Origin: Capillimicrobium sp035565675
GTDB lineage: Bacteria; Actinomycetota; Thermoleophilia; Solirubrobacterales; Solirubrobacteraceae
Direction of reading: 5' to 3'
Length of the DNA: 6,772 bases
NCBI GenBank assembly: GCA_035565675.1
Contig: DATMSA010000174.1
Location: forward strand, 1 to 6,772
The notes under the pieces were generated by a model. The model saw only the letters and a program-made list of their open reading frames with translations. It was not told where the DNA came from and did not search any database. This document shows, one piece after another, positions 1 through 5,966 of the stretch. Every line of letters begins with the position of its first letter. Positions within the stretch are counted from its first letter, which is position 1. The translations under genes and the position numbers were made by a program.

Positions 1-1512
1 ATCGTCAACATCGCGATCCCCGAGCTGCAGCGGCGCCTGGAGGCCGACGTCGCCACCGCCTCGTGGGTGATCAACGCCTACAACATCGCGTTCGCGGTGC
101 TGCTGGTGCCGATGGGGCGCCTGGCCGACCAGTTCGGCCGCCGGCGGATGTTCGTCGCCGGCATGGCCGTGTTCACCGCCGGCTCGGCGCTGTGCGCGGC
201 ATCGCCGACGGTCGGGACGCTGATCGCCGCCCGGGCGATCCAGGGCGTCGGCGCCGGGATGCTCGCCCCGCTGGGGTTCGCGATCGCCGTGCTGGTGTTC
301 CCGCCGGCGCGCCGCGGGTTCGGCCTGTCGCTCATCGCGGTCGCCGCGCTCGTCGCCAACGCGTCGGGGCCGCTGCTGGGCGGCGCGCTCATCGAGCTGG
401 CGGGCTGGCCGCTGCTGTTCCTCGTGAACGTCCCGGTCGGGATCGTCGCGATCGTGCTCGCCCGCCGCTGGTGGCCGGAGACGTTCGACGTGAACGCCGG
501 GCGCGGCATCGACTGGCTGGGGATGGTGCTGCTCACCGCCGCGGTCGGCTGCCTGATCTTCGCGCTCGTGCAGGCCAACGGGCGCGGCTGGACCGACGTG
601 CTCGTGCTGTGGCTGCTGCAGCTCGCGCTGGTGCTCGGCGCCGGCTTCTGGGCGTCGCAGCGCTACGGGCGCGTGCCGATGCTGCCCGCCGACCTCGTCG
701 GCGAGCGGCGCTTCCGGTCGGCGAACCTGGCGATGCTGCTGTTCGCCGCCGGGTTCATGGGCTCGCTGCTGATGCTGTCGCTGGTCTTCATCGACCTGTG
801 GGGCTACACGCCGCTGGAGGCCGGGCTGGCGATCACGCCGATGCCGCTCGCCGGCATGCTGGCGTGGCCGATCGCCGGGCGCACCGCCGGCCGCGTCCCG
901 GCCCAGCGGGTGGCGGTCCCGGCGCTGGCGGTCGTGGCCGCCGGCCTCGTGTGGCTGTCGCTGCTGCCCGCGATCGCCGGGTCGGCGGTCGACTACCTGA
1001 TCGTCCTGCCGGGCCTGATCGTCGTCGGGCTGGGCATGGGCGTCGCGTTCCCGACGATCAACGTGGGGGCGATGAGCGCGGTGCCGCCGCCCCGCGCCGG
1101 CGCCGCCTCGGGCGTGCTGAACACCGCGCGCCAGCTCGGCGCCGCGCTCGGCGTGGCGCTCCTGGTCGCGGTCGTGCTGGGCGTCGGCGCGATCTTCGCC
1201 CCGTCGCTGCGGGCCGACATCGAGGACCTCGCCCGCGACTACGCGATCCCCAACGAGCGCGCGCACGCGACGATCGAGCGCACCCTGCGCGACTTCTACG
1301 GGCAGAGCCCGGAGCGCCTGGACCCGATCGGCTTCGACGAGCGCGTCGCCGACCGCGCCGCGCAGACCGCACGCGACGGCTACGCGTGGGCGTTCCGCGT
1401 CGCGGCGCTGCTGACGCTGGTGGCGCTGTGGTTCGCGCGCCGGATGGGGCCGCAGGAGGCGCGGGCGCCAGCCTCCGTGACCGGCCTCGTCGAGGACCGG
1501 GCGACGCCGTAG
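1..1512 (+). CDS. MFS drug exporter, DHA2 (14-TM, EmrB/QacA-like) family, 5' truncated by window edge
   Basis: This is a proton-driven inner-membrane exporter of the major facilitator superfamily, probably moving drugs or other amphipathic compounds; the substrate cannot be read from sequence. Frame 1 is open from base 1, giving 503 visible residues that end at TAG 1510-1512. The first residues (IVNIAIPELQ) match the segment just after the LDxT motif of TM1, so only the N-terminus and TM1 (about 20-40 residues) are missing. Motif A is seen as GRLADQFGRRR (39-49), motif C as GPLLGGAL (123-130), LFLVNVPVGI (139-148) is typical of DHA2, and NTARQLGAALGVAL (374-387) is the late-TM signature. I count 13 hydrophobic segments, 14 with the lost TM1. 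A polar stretch at about 402-460 separates the last two. A GTG at 67 is an internal valine, not the start. The gene lies 16 bp before the acyltransferase and is probably co-transcribed with it. Confidence 0.93.
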   Translation: MVNIAIPELQRRLEADVATASWVINAYNIAFAVLLVPMGRLADQFGRRRMFVAGMAVFTAGSALCAASPTVGTLIAARAIQGVGAGMLAPLGFAIAVLVFPPARRGFGLSLIAVAALVANASGPLLGGALIELAGWPLLFLVNVPVGIVAIVLARRWWPETFDVNAGRGIDWLGMVLLTAAVGCLIFALVQANGRGWTDVLVLWLLQLALVLGAGFWASQRYGRVPMLPADLVGERRFRSANLAMLLFAAGFMGSLLMLSLVFIDLWGYTPLEAGLAITPMPLAGMLAWPIAGRTAGRVPAQRVAVPALAVVAAGLVWLSLLPAIAGSAVDYLIVLPGLIVVGLGMGVAFPTINVGAMSAVPPPRAGAASGVLNTARQLGAALGVALLVAVVLGVGAIFAPSLRADIEDLARDYAIPNERAHATIERTLRDFYGQSPERLDPIGFDERVADRAAQTARDGYAWAFRVAALLTLVALWFARRMGPQEARAPASVTGLVEDRATP

Positions 1513-1528
1513 ACTGCGGCCGCGTTCC

Positions 1529-2776
1529 ATGCGCGCCGCGGCCGTGCCCGTCCACCGCTTCCCGCTCGTCGACGCGATCCGCGCGCTCGCGGCGTTCTCG
1601 ATCGCGTTCTTCCACACCTACTCGGCCGGGCCCGACGCGACGACGGACATCGGGCGCGTGATCGAGCGGCTGGCCGCCAACCTCGGCGTCGGCGTCCCGA
1701 TCTTCTTCGTCATCTCCGGCTTCGTCCTCTACCGCCAGTGGGTCGCGGCGCGGGCGGCCGGCCGGCGCTCGCCGCTCGTGCGCGCCTACGCGTGGCGGCG
1801 CGTGCTGCGGATCGTGCCCGCCTTCTGGGTGGCGATGCTCGTCGCCGTCGTCGCGTTCGACCTGTGGGACGAGCTGTTCAGCAGCATCGGCGTGGCCGCG
1901 TTCCTGTTCGCGCAGGTCTACCGCGCCGACCACGTCGGCATCATCGGCGTCGCCTGGAGCCTCGACATCGAGGCCGTCTGGTACGTGGTGCTGCCGCTGC
2001 TGGCGGCCGGGGCCGGCTGGTGGGCGGCCCGCCACCGCGGCGACGAGTGGACGCCGGTGCTCGCCCTGCTCGGCGTGGGGCTCGTGCTGCTGGGCGCGCT
2101 GTACGTGGGCGACCTGCCGAACTCGTGGGCGTACCTCATGCCGTTCTGGCTGGCGCACTTCGCGGCCGGGATGGCGCTGGCGGTCATCAGCGTCCGCAAC
2201 TGGGAGCCCGCCCGCCGGGCCGCGTCGCACGGCGTCCTGTGCGTGGCGTTCGCCGCCGCCACGTACGGCGTCATCGCCGTCAGCGACTACCTCGTCATCC
2301 TCGACGTGCCCCACCCGGCCTGGCTCACGCCGTTCCTGGACTCGGCGCTCGGGATCGTCGTCGCGGTGGCGCTGATGCTGCCGGCGATCTTCGACGACGG
2401 ACCGCGCAGCCGGCTGAAGGCGCTGGTCGGCAGCCGGCCGATCATCTACCTCGGCCTCATCTCGTACGGCATCTTCCTCTACCACGGCACCGCCTTCCAC
2501 CTGGCCTCCCGCGCCGGAGTCGACGTCTACGGCTTCGTGCCGGGCGCGCTGGTCGGCTTCGCGCTGACGATCGCGTTCGCGGCCGCGAGCTGGCACCTGA
2601 TCGAGAAGCCGGCGATGTCGCTGCGCCGGCTGGTCGGCGGCCGTCGCGAGCCGACCGAGCCGACGGGCGCCGGCGCGGACACCCCCGCGCTGGGCGAGGT
2701 CGGCGCCGAACCGGCCTATGCGTCGAGCTCGTCGAGCGCGTCGACCACGCGCTCGGCGGCGCGGCCGTCGCCGTAG
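1529..2776 (+). CDS. Acyltransferase-3 family membrane protein (surface glycan O-acyltransferase-like)
   Basis: This 415-residue multi-pass membrane protein belongs to the acyltransferase-3 family (OatA/NodX/ExoZ-like), which transfers acetyl or other acyl groups to extracytoplasmic sugars. Family marks in order are VDAIRALAAFSIAFFH (14-29, with R18 and the likely catalytic H29), GVPIFFVISGFVLYR (55-69), RRVLRIVPAFW (90-100), WSLDIEAVWY (143-152, where the family usually has WSLxxEE), YGIFLYH (313-319) and HLIEKP (356-361). About ten hydrophobic segments are visible, and there is no added SGNH domain. ATG 1529 is chosen because it lies just before the first conserved block, 16 bp after the exporter stop; no strong Shine-Dalgarno is visible, and GTG 1544 is an alternative. 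The tail after about 369 is polar and Ser/Thr/Pro-rich. Its last 20 codons plus the stop lie over the 3' end of the opposing epimerase gene. The acceptor is unknown; the nearby nucleotide-sugar genes suggest a surface glycan. Confidence 0.9.
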   Translation: MRAAAVPVHRFPLVDAIRALAAFSIAFFHTYSAGPDATTDIGRVIERLAANLGVGVPIFFVISGFVLYRQWVAARAAGRRSPLVRAYAWRRVLRIVPAFWVAMLVAVVAFDLWDELFSSIGVAAFLFAQVYRADHVGIIGVAWSLDIEAVWYVVLPLLAAGAGWWAARHRGDEWTPVLALLGVGLVLLGALYVGDLPNSWAYLMPFWLAHFAAGMALAVISVRNWEPARRAASHGVLCVAFAAATYGVIAVSDYLVILDVPHPAWLTPFLDSALGIVVAVALMLPAIFDDGPRSRLKALVGSRPIIYLGLISYGIFLYHGTAFHLASRAGVDVYGFVPGALVGFALTIAFAAASWHLIEKPAMSLRRLVGGRREPTEPTGAGADTPALGEVGAEPAYASSSSSASTTRSAARPSP

Positions 2777-3780
2777 GGCTGCGGGTGCTCGGCCGGCAGC
2801 GGCCGGTCCAGCGCGGCGATCGCCCGCTCGGCGTCGAGGTCGACGAGCACGTTCCAGCCCGAATCGACCGTCTCGACCCACTCGGTGGTGTCGCGCATCG
2901 TCACGCACCGGGCGCGGGCCAGGAACGCCTCCTTCTGCACGCCGCCGGAGTCGGTCAGGACCGCGTGCGCGTGGACGAGCAGCGCGGTGAAGTCGAGGTA
3001 GCCCAGCGGCGGGGTCAGCGTCACGTGGCGGGCGAGCTCGTCGAGCCATCCGGCCGCGGCCAGGCGCGCCCTCGTGCGCGGGTGCAGCGGCAGCACCAGC
3101 GGGTAGGGCACGGCGATCAGCAGGTCGACGAGCGCGCGCAGGCGGGCGGGGTCGTCGACGTTGGCGGCCCGGTGGGTGGTGCAGACGACGAAGCCGCCGG
3201 GCTCGACGCCGTAGCGCTCCAGCACCGCGGTGTTCTCGGCGGCCATCGGGCGGAACAGGTCGGCGACGTCGACCATCACGTCGCCGACGTAGACGATCCG
3301 CCCGCGCGGGTGCTCGCGCTCCAGGTTGGCCTGGGCCGCCGGCGACGGCACGAGCAGCAGGTCGCTGAGCGCGTCGGTCAGCACCCGGTTCTGCTCCTCG
3401 GGCATCGCCCAGTCCCAGGAGCGCATGCCCGCCTCGACGTGCGCGACCGGGATGCCGGCCTGCGCGGCGGCCAGGCCGCCGGTCAGCGTCGAGTTCGTGT
3501 CGCCGTAGACGAGGACGACGTCGGGGCGCTGCTCGGCGACCAGCGGGCCGAGCGCGGCGAGCTGCTTGGCGGTCTGCTCGGTGTTCGTGCCGCCGCCGAG
3601 GCCGAGCTGGATCTCGGGCTTGGGGACGCCGAGTTCGCGCTCGAAGATCGTCGACAGCTCGTCGTCGAAGTGCTGGCCGGTGTGGACGAGCACCTCCTCG
3701 TGGCGGGCGCGCAGGACGCGCGAGACCGCCGCCGCCTTGACGGACTGGGGTCGGTTGCCGAGGACGGTGAGGACGCGCAC
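2716..3780 (-). CDS. wecB: UDP-N-acetylglucosamine 2-epimerase (non-hydrolysing) family, WecB/WbpI-like
   Basis: This 354-residue cytoplasmic GT-B-fold enzyme inverts C2 of a UDP-HexNAc-type sugar (classically UDP-GlcNAc to UDP-ManNAc). Family motifs are GNRPQSVK (8-15), HTGQHFDDELS (33-43), YGDTNSTL (92-99, D94), AHVEAGMRS (113-121, E116), MPEEQNRVLTD (126-136), GDVMVD (166-171), THR (202-204, H203), LHPRTR (232-237), TDSGGVQKEA (276-285) and RDTTEWVET (296-304). Length is normal. RPQ rather than RPE, HTGQHFD, and VPKPEIQLGLGGGT resemble, from memory, WbpI-type UDP-diacetamido-glucuronate 2-epimerases more than enteric WecB, so the substrate may be a modified UDP sugar and the symbol marks the family only. 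The usual HRxEN motif reads HRAAN here (203-207). The start is GTG 3780, with AGGA at 3793-3790, 9 nt upstream. It follows the sulfotransferase by 18 bp, and its 3' end overlaps the acyltransferase gene convergently. Confidence 0.92.
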   Translation of the reverse strand: MRVLTVLGNRPQSVKAAAVSRVLRARHEEVLVHTGQHFDDELSTIFERELGVPKPEIQLGLGGGTNTEQTAKQLAALGPLVAEQRPDVVLVYGDTNSTLTGGLAAAQAGIPVAHVEAGMRSWDWAMPEEQNRVLTDALSDLLLVPSPAAQANLEREHPRGRIVYVGDVMVDVADLFRPMAAENTAVLERYGVEPGGFVVCTTHRAANVDDPARLRALVDLLIAVPYPLVLPLHPRTRARLAAAGWLDELARHVTLTPPLGYLDFTALLVHAHAVLTDSGGVQKEAFLARARCVTMRDTTEWVETVDSGWNVLVDLDAERAIAALDRPLPAEHPQPYGDGRAAERVVDALDELDA

Positions 3781-3789
3781 GGCGGCGCA

Positions 3790-3793
3790 TCCT
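3790..3793 (-). promoter_or_regulatory. Shine-Dalgarno for epimerase GTG start
   Basis: On the minus strand AGGA lies 9 nt before GTG 3780. It supports this start and separate translation initiation after the sulfotransferase stop at 3799-3801. An ATG at 3790-3788 is in another frame and opens only a shadow reading. Confidence 0.5.
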
Positions 3794-3798
3794 AGGGG

Positions 3799-4869
3799 TC
3801 AGCGGCGCAGGAGCCGCCGCGCGCGCCGCTTGGCCCGCGCGCCGGCGATGCGCCACAGCGGCTGCGGCGGCGCCGGCCTGGCCTGCTCGCGCAGCCGGCG
3901 GAAGCGCTCGACCGGGATCACCATGAGCTTGGTGGGGTTGTAGAGCTCGTCGTAGACCGGCGGGGTCGGGCGGGTCTTGAGGTCGAGGTCGGCGAACGCC
4001 TCGGTGCGGGCGCGCAGGTCGGCGCCGGTGGCGACGATCCGGCCCTCGCCGGCGATCGGCTCGAGCACCGACGGGTCGTCGGTGCGGTACCCGAAGAACG
4101 CGCCGAGGCGGCCGAGGCGCTCGTCGAGGCGCTGGCGCTCGCGGGCGTCGAGGCGCTGCGCCCACTTGGCGATCCGCGACACGTCGATCGGGTCGTCGAC
4201 GACCGTGCGCCCCTCGACGACGCGCCGGCCGCCGCGCGAGGCCTGGACCTCGTCGTGGGCGAGCACCTCGTCGGCCCACGGCTCGCCGAGCCACTCGAGC
4301 AGCTCGCGCATGACCGGCTCGGGCTGGAGCACGAGGTCCTCGTAGCGCAGCACGGCGAAGCGCTTCGGGCGCCGGGCGGCCTGGCGGGCCAGCTCGCGCG
4401 CGTAGCGGTCGTAGTGGCGCATCGCCTTGACCTGCGGGTGCTTCCAGCGGCGCATGTTCGACGAGACGACGCCGCCGGGGTGGCGGACGATCCCGACGAA
4501 GCGGGCGTCGGGGAACAGGCGCGCCATCGCGTCGATGTGCCACGTGTGCAGCGGCGTCTTCTCGCCCCAGCGCCGCTTGCCGTGTTGCTCGGCGTAGCGC
4601 ATGAACAGCGTGTCGTAGAGGTCGCGCAGGAGCCCGTCGAGCTCGTCGTCGCTCCAGCCCAGGCGCCGGGCCCAGCCGCGGCCCGTGATCTTGAACGGGA
4701 CGAACCGGTGCGCCTTGTAGGCGCGCATGAAACCGGTCTCGGGCGGGATCGCGATGTGCGGATGGCTGTCGAGCATCAGCCGCAGCAGCGTCGTGCCCGA
4801 GCCCATCGGCCCGATGATGAAGATGGGACCCCCCACTGCGGCTGGGCATGATGCCAAGGACGCGTGCAC
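3799..4869 (-). CDS. PAPS-dependent sulfotransferase family protein
   Basis: This 356-residue cytoplasmic or membrane-associated protein of the sulfotransferase superfamily (Sulfotransfer_3-like) would transfer sulfate from PAPS to a hydroxyl or amine of an unseen acceptor. The 5'-phosphosulfate loop is GPMGSGTTLLRLML (20-33). WGEKTP (101-106) is a conserved element of this branch. The 3'-phosphate-binding segment is VGIVRHPGGVVSS (125-137, with R129 and S136/S137), and RYEDLVLQP (175-183) followed by LLEWLGEPW (190-198) is the usual later block. The C-terminus is strongly basic (about 340-356). GTG 4869 gives only 14 residues before the first beta-strand and an AGG lies 7-9 nt upstream, but TTG 4857 or GTG 4836 could be used instead; the start is uncertain. 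It is the first gene of a two-gene unit with the epimerase, suggesting a sulfated surface glycan, though a lipid or small-molecule acceptor is equally possible. Confidence 0.87.
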   Translation of the reverse strand: MHASLASCPAAVGGPIFIIGPMGSGTTLLRLMLDSHPHIAIPPETGFMRAYKAHRFVPFKITGRGWARRLGWSDDELDGLLRDLYDTLFMRYAEQHGKRRWGEKTPLHTWHIDAMARLFPDARFVGIVRHPGGVVSSNMRRWKHPQVKAMRHYDRYARELARQAARRPKRFAVLRYEDLVLQPEPVMRELLEWLGEPWADEVLAHDEVQASRGGRRVVEGRTVVDDPIDVSRIAKWAQRLDARERQRLDERLGRLGAFFGYRTDDPSVLEPIAGEGRIVATGADLRARTEAFADLDLKTRPTPPVYDELYNPTKLMVIPVERFRRLREQARPAPPQPLWRIAGARAKRRARRLLRR

Positions 4870-4883
4870 GTGGCGCCTGTCAC

Positions 4884-4912
4884 TTGCATTCCCTCGGCGG
4901 TCACCGTAGTTT
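4884..4912 (+). promoter_or_regulatory. Candidate promoter for the secreted coiled-coil protein
   Basis: TTGCAT (4884-4889) and TAGTTT (4907-4912) are separated by 17 bases, the sigma-70-type spacing, in the most AT-rich spot of the region. Each hexamer matches only 3 of 6 consensus bases, so this is tentative. It would give a 5' leader of about 90 nt. Confidence 0.3.
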
Positions 4913-4995
4913 GAACGTTGGTGTTCGCTGGTGGCGGTCGCCTCGTCGCGGGAGGAGCGGCGGGCGTCTCCGGTCGGTCACGGGTCAGATCGAAC

Positions 4996-5002
4996 GGAGG
5001 AG
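4996..5002 (+). promoter_or_regulatory. Strong Shine-Dalgarno deciding the start of the secreted protein
   Basis: GGAGGAG, ending 5 nt before ATG 5008, is the best ribosome binding site in the window. It fixes the start at 5008, directly in front of a typical signal peptide, over the upstream in-frame GTG at 4918. Confidence 0.85.
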
Positions 5003-5007
5003 ATCCG

Positions 5008-5085
5008 ATGAGGCTCAGGCCAGTCCTGGCGTGCGCCGTCGCGGCGTGCGCGCTGACGGCGGCAGTTCCGGTCGCGGCATCCGCG
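5008..5085 (+). other. Signal peptide coding segment (Sec, type I)
   Basis: Codons 1-26 encode a basic n-region (MRLR), an Ala/Val/Leu core and the cleavage motif ASA before APK. Two cysteines (C9, C14) lie inside the core and would be lost on cleavage; neither is in a lipobox context. Confidence 0.8.
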
Positions 5086-5835
5086 GCCCCGAAGGTGAAG
5101 GCCAACACGGCACAGACGAACGCGGCCCTGGAGCAGGTGCGCCAGCAGGTCGCCGAGCTGCGCCAGGCCGTCGACGAGCTGAAGGGCCAGCAGGGCGGCG
5201 TCGCCGCGATCCTGGCGGCCGCGCCGGCGATCGTCGACGGCTTGACCCAGCTCAAGAACGGGCTGGAGACGCTCGCGGCCGCGTATCAGTCGGTCGAGTA
5301 CGGGATCGTGCAGGCCAACGTCGTCGGCGCCGGCACGATCGTCAACCCGCCGTCGTGGAGCGGTGACATCCCCGACGACGGCAACGGCGCCACCACGAGC
5401 GGCACGGCGACGCTGCTGACGTTCGGCGCGGGCGGCGACGCGGTCACGGTGACCGTCAACGCGTACGTGCGCAGCAACGAGGCCAACCTCAACGGCGACA
5501 GCGGCCCGGTCGCGCAGGCCGGAGCGACGCTCACGGTCCGCGACAGCGCGGGCAACTTCCTGCCCTGCGCCCAGCACGGCGCGACGGGCGGCGTCGCGAT
5601 GACGCCGATGGGCGAGACGATCCAGACGCCCACCGGGCCCGTCACGAACCTGCCGCTGACGAACATCCGCTCGGCGAAGCCGCGCACCGACCAGACGCTG
5701 CCGGGCGCCGACGCCCCGCAGCTCGTGGCGTGCACGTTCGCGAGCGTGGCCGGCGTGCCGGCGTACTACACGCTGGAGTACTCGGCGTCGTTCCTCGACA
5801 TCCCGCGGACGACGTCGCCGGGCCCGCGCGACTAG
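5008..5835 (+). CDS. Secreted coiled-coil protein of unknown function
   Basis: I do not recognise the family. The 275-residue product starts with a Sec-type signal peptide: MRLR, a hydrophobic core at about 5-22, and a signal peptidase I site ASA|AP after residue 26. There is no lipobox. Residues 38-60 form a short coiled coil with an unbroken a/d pattern (L41, V44, V48, L51, V55, L58). A second Ala/Leu-rich helical stretch follows (about 64-102). The rest (about 103-275) is rich in Gly, Thr, Val, Asn and Asp and looks like beta structure, with only two cysteines (C187, C242) that could form a disulfide. No transmembrane anchor, sorting signal or catalytic motif is visible. It may be an exported structural or oligomeric surface protein with a helical stalk; this is inference. 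It is transcribed alone, between minus-strand glycan genes, with its own strong ribosome binding site and a downstream hairpin. Confidence 0.88.
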   Translation: MRLRPVLACAVAACALTAAVPVAASAAPKVKANTAQTNAALEQVRQQVAELRQAVDELKGQQGGVAAILAAAPAIVDGLTQLKNGLETLAAAYQSVEYGIVQANVVGAGTIVNPPSWSGDIPDDGNGATTSGTATLLTFGAGGDAVTVTVNAYVRSNEANLNGDSGPVAQAGATLTVRDSAGNFLPCAQHGATGGVAMTPMGETIQTPTGPVTNLPLTNIRSAKPRTDQTLPGADAPQLVACTFASVAGVPAYYTLEYSASFLDIPRTTSPGPRD

Positions 5836-5839
5836 CGGT

Positions 5840-5922
5840 CCGGATCGGCTGAGCCCGCCGCCCGTGGCCCGGCAGGGGGCCGCGGGCGGCCGCTCACGGA
5901 CATTCCCCTCGAGCCGATCGGG
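5840..5922. repeat. Outer imperfect inverted repeat enclosing the terminator hairpin
   Basis: Arms 5840-5850 and 5912-5922 are complementary at 10 of 11 positions (perfect core GATCGGCT/AGCCGATC). GAG 5851-5853 can add three more pairs with CTC 5908-5910 across a one-base bulge. It flanks the inner hairpin symmetrically enough to form one branched structure. Confidence 0.5.
5857..5890 (+). terminator. GC-rich hairpin, likely terminator of the secreted-protein gene (possibly bidirectional)
   Basis: Arms 5857-5870 and 5877-5890 form a 14-bp stem (13 Watson-Crick pairs and one T-G wobble) around a 6-base loop, starting 21 bases after the stop codon. No T-run follows on either strand, as is common for terminators of high-GC actinobacteria. 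It sits between convergent genes and could serve both. Confidence 0.6.
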
Positions 5923-5941
5923 CGCGTGTCGCCCCGTCGGC
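5913..5941 (-). terminator. Second hairpin, candidate terminator of the aminotransferase gene
   Basis: Arms 5913-5924 and 5930-5941 pair over 12 positions with one mismatch and one wobble around a 5-base loop. On the minus strand it lies 25 bases past the aminotransferase stop. No T-run follows. Its 5913-5922 arm is shared with the outer inverted repeat, so the two structures exclude each other. Confidence 0.35.
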
Positions 5942-5966
5942 TGCTGGACGTCGAGGACGCGCTGCG

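Larger units (their letters stand above)
4870..5007. promoter_or_regulatory. Divergent intergenic region, sulfotransferase/secreted protein
   Basis: These 138 bases between two divergently read genes must hold the promoters for both. Around 4881-4925 the base composition is clearly less GC-rich than the genes on either side. I see no convincing operator or riboswitch. No clear promoter can be picked for the minus strand; a TTCAAA on that strand (complement of about 4910-4915) has no good -10 partner. An in-frame GTG at 4918 would extend the secreted protein by 30 residues but would bury its signal peptide, so I treat 4918-5007 as untranslated leader. Confidence 0.55.

Noticed and set aside
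63..1661. A 532-codon plus-strand open frame over the exporter
   Set aside because: It is an out-of-frame shadow with Arg/Ala/Gly-rich low-complexity translation; the exporter frame has clear MFS motifs.
2716..2776. The acyltransferase as a broken gene because of its unusual tail
   Set aside because: All family motifs through HLIEKP are intact; the tail is only an extension past the last membrane segment.
1738..3795. A 685-codon plus-strand open frame over the acyltransferase and epimerase
   Set aside because: It is an Arg/Gly/Val-rich shadow in another frame and antisense to the epimerase, with no motif or plausible start site.
1058..4849. A 1263-codon open frame on the minus strand spanning four genes
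   Set aside because: It is extremely rich in Arg, Ala, Pro and Gly with no recognisable domain, and it runs antisense or out of frame to well-supported genes. Long stop-free shadow frames are expected at this GC content.
4918..5007. N-terminal extension of the secreted protein from GTG 4918
   Set aside because: It would put about 30 residues before a normal signal peptide, and GGAGGAG lies right before ATG 5008.
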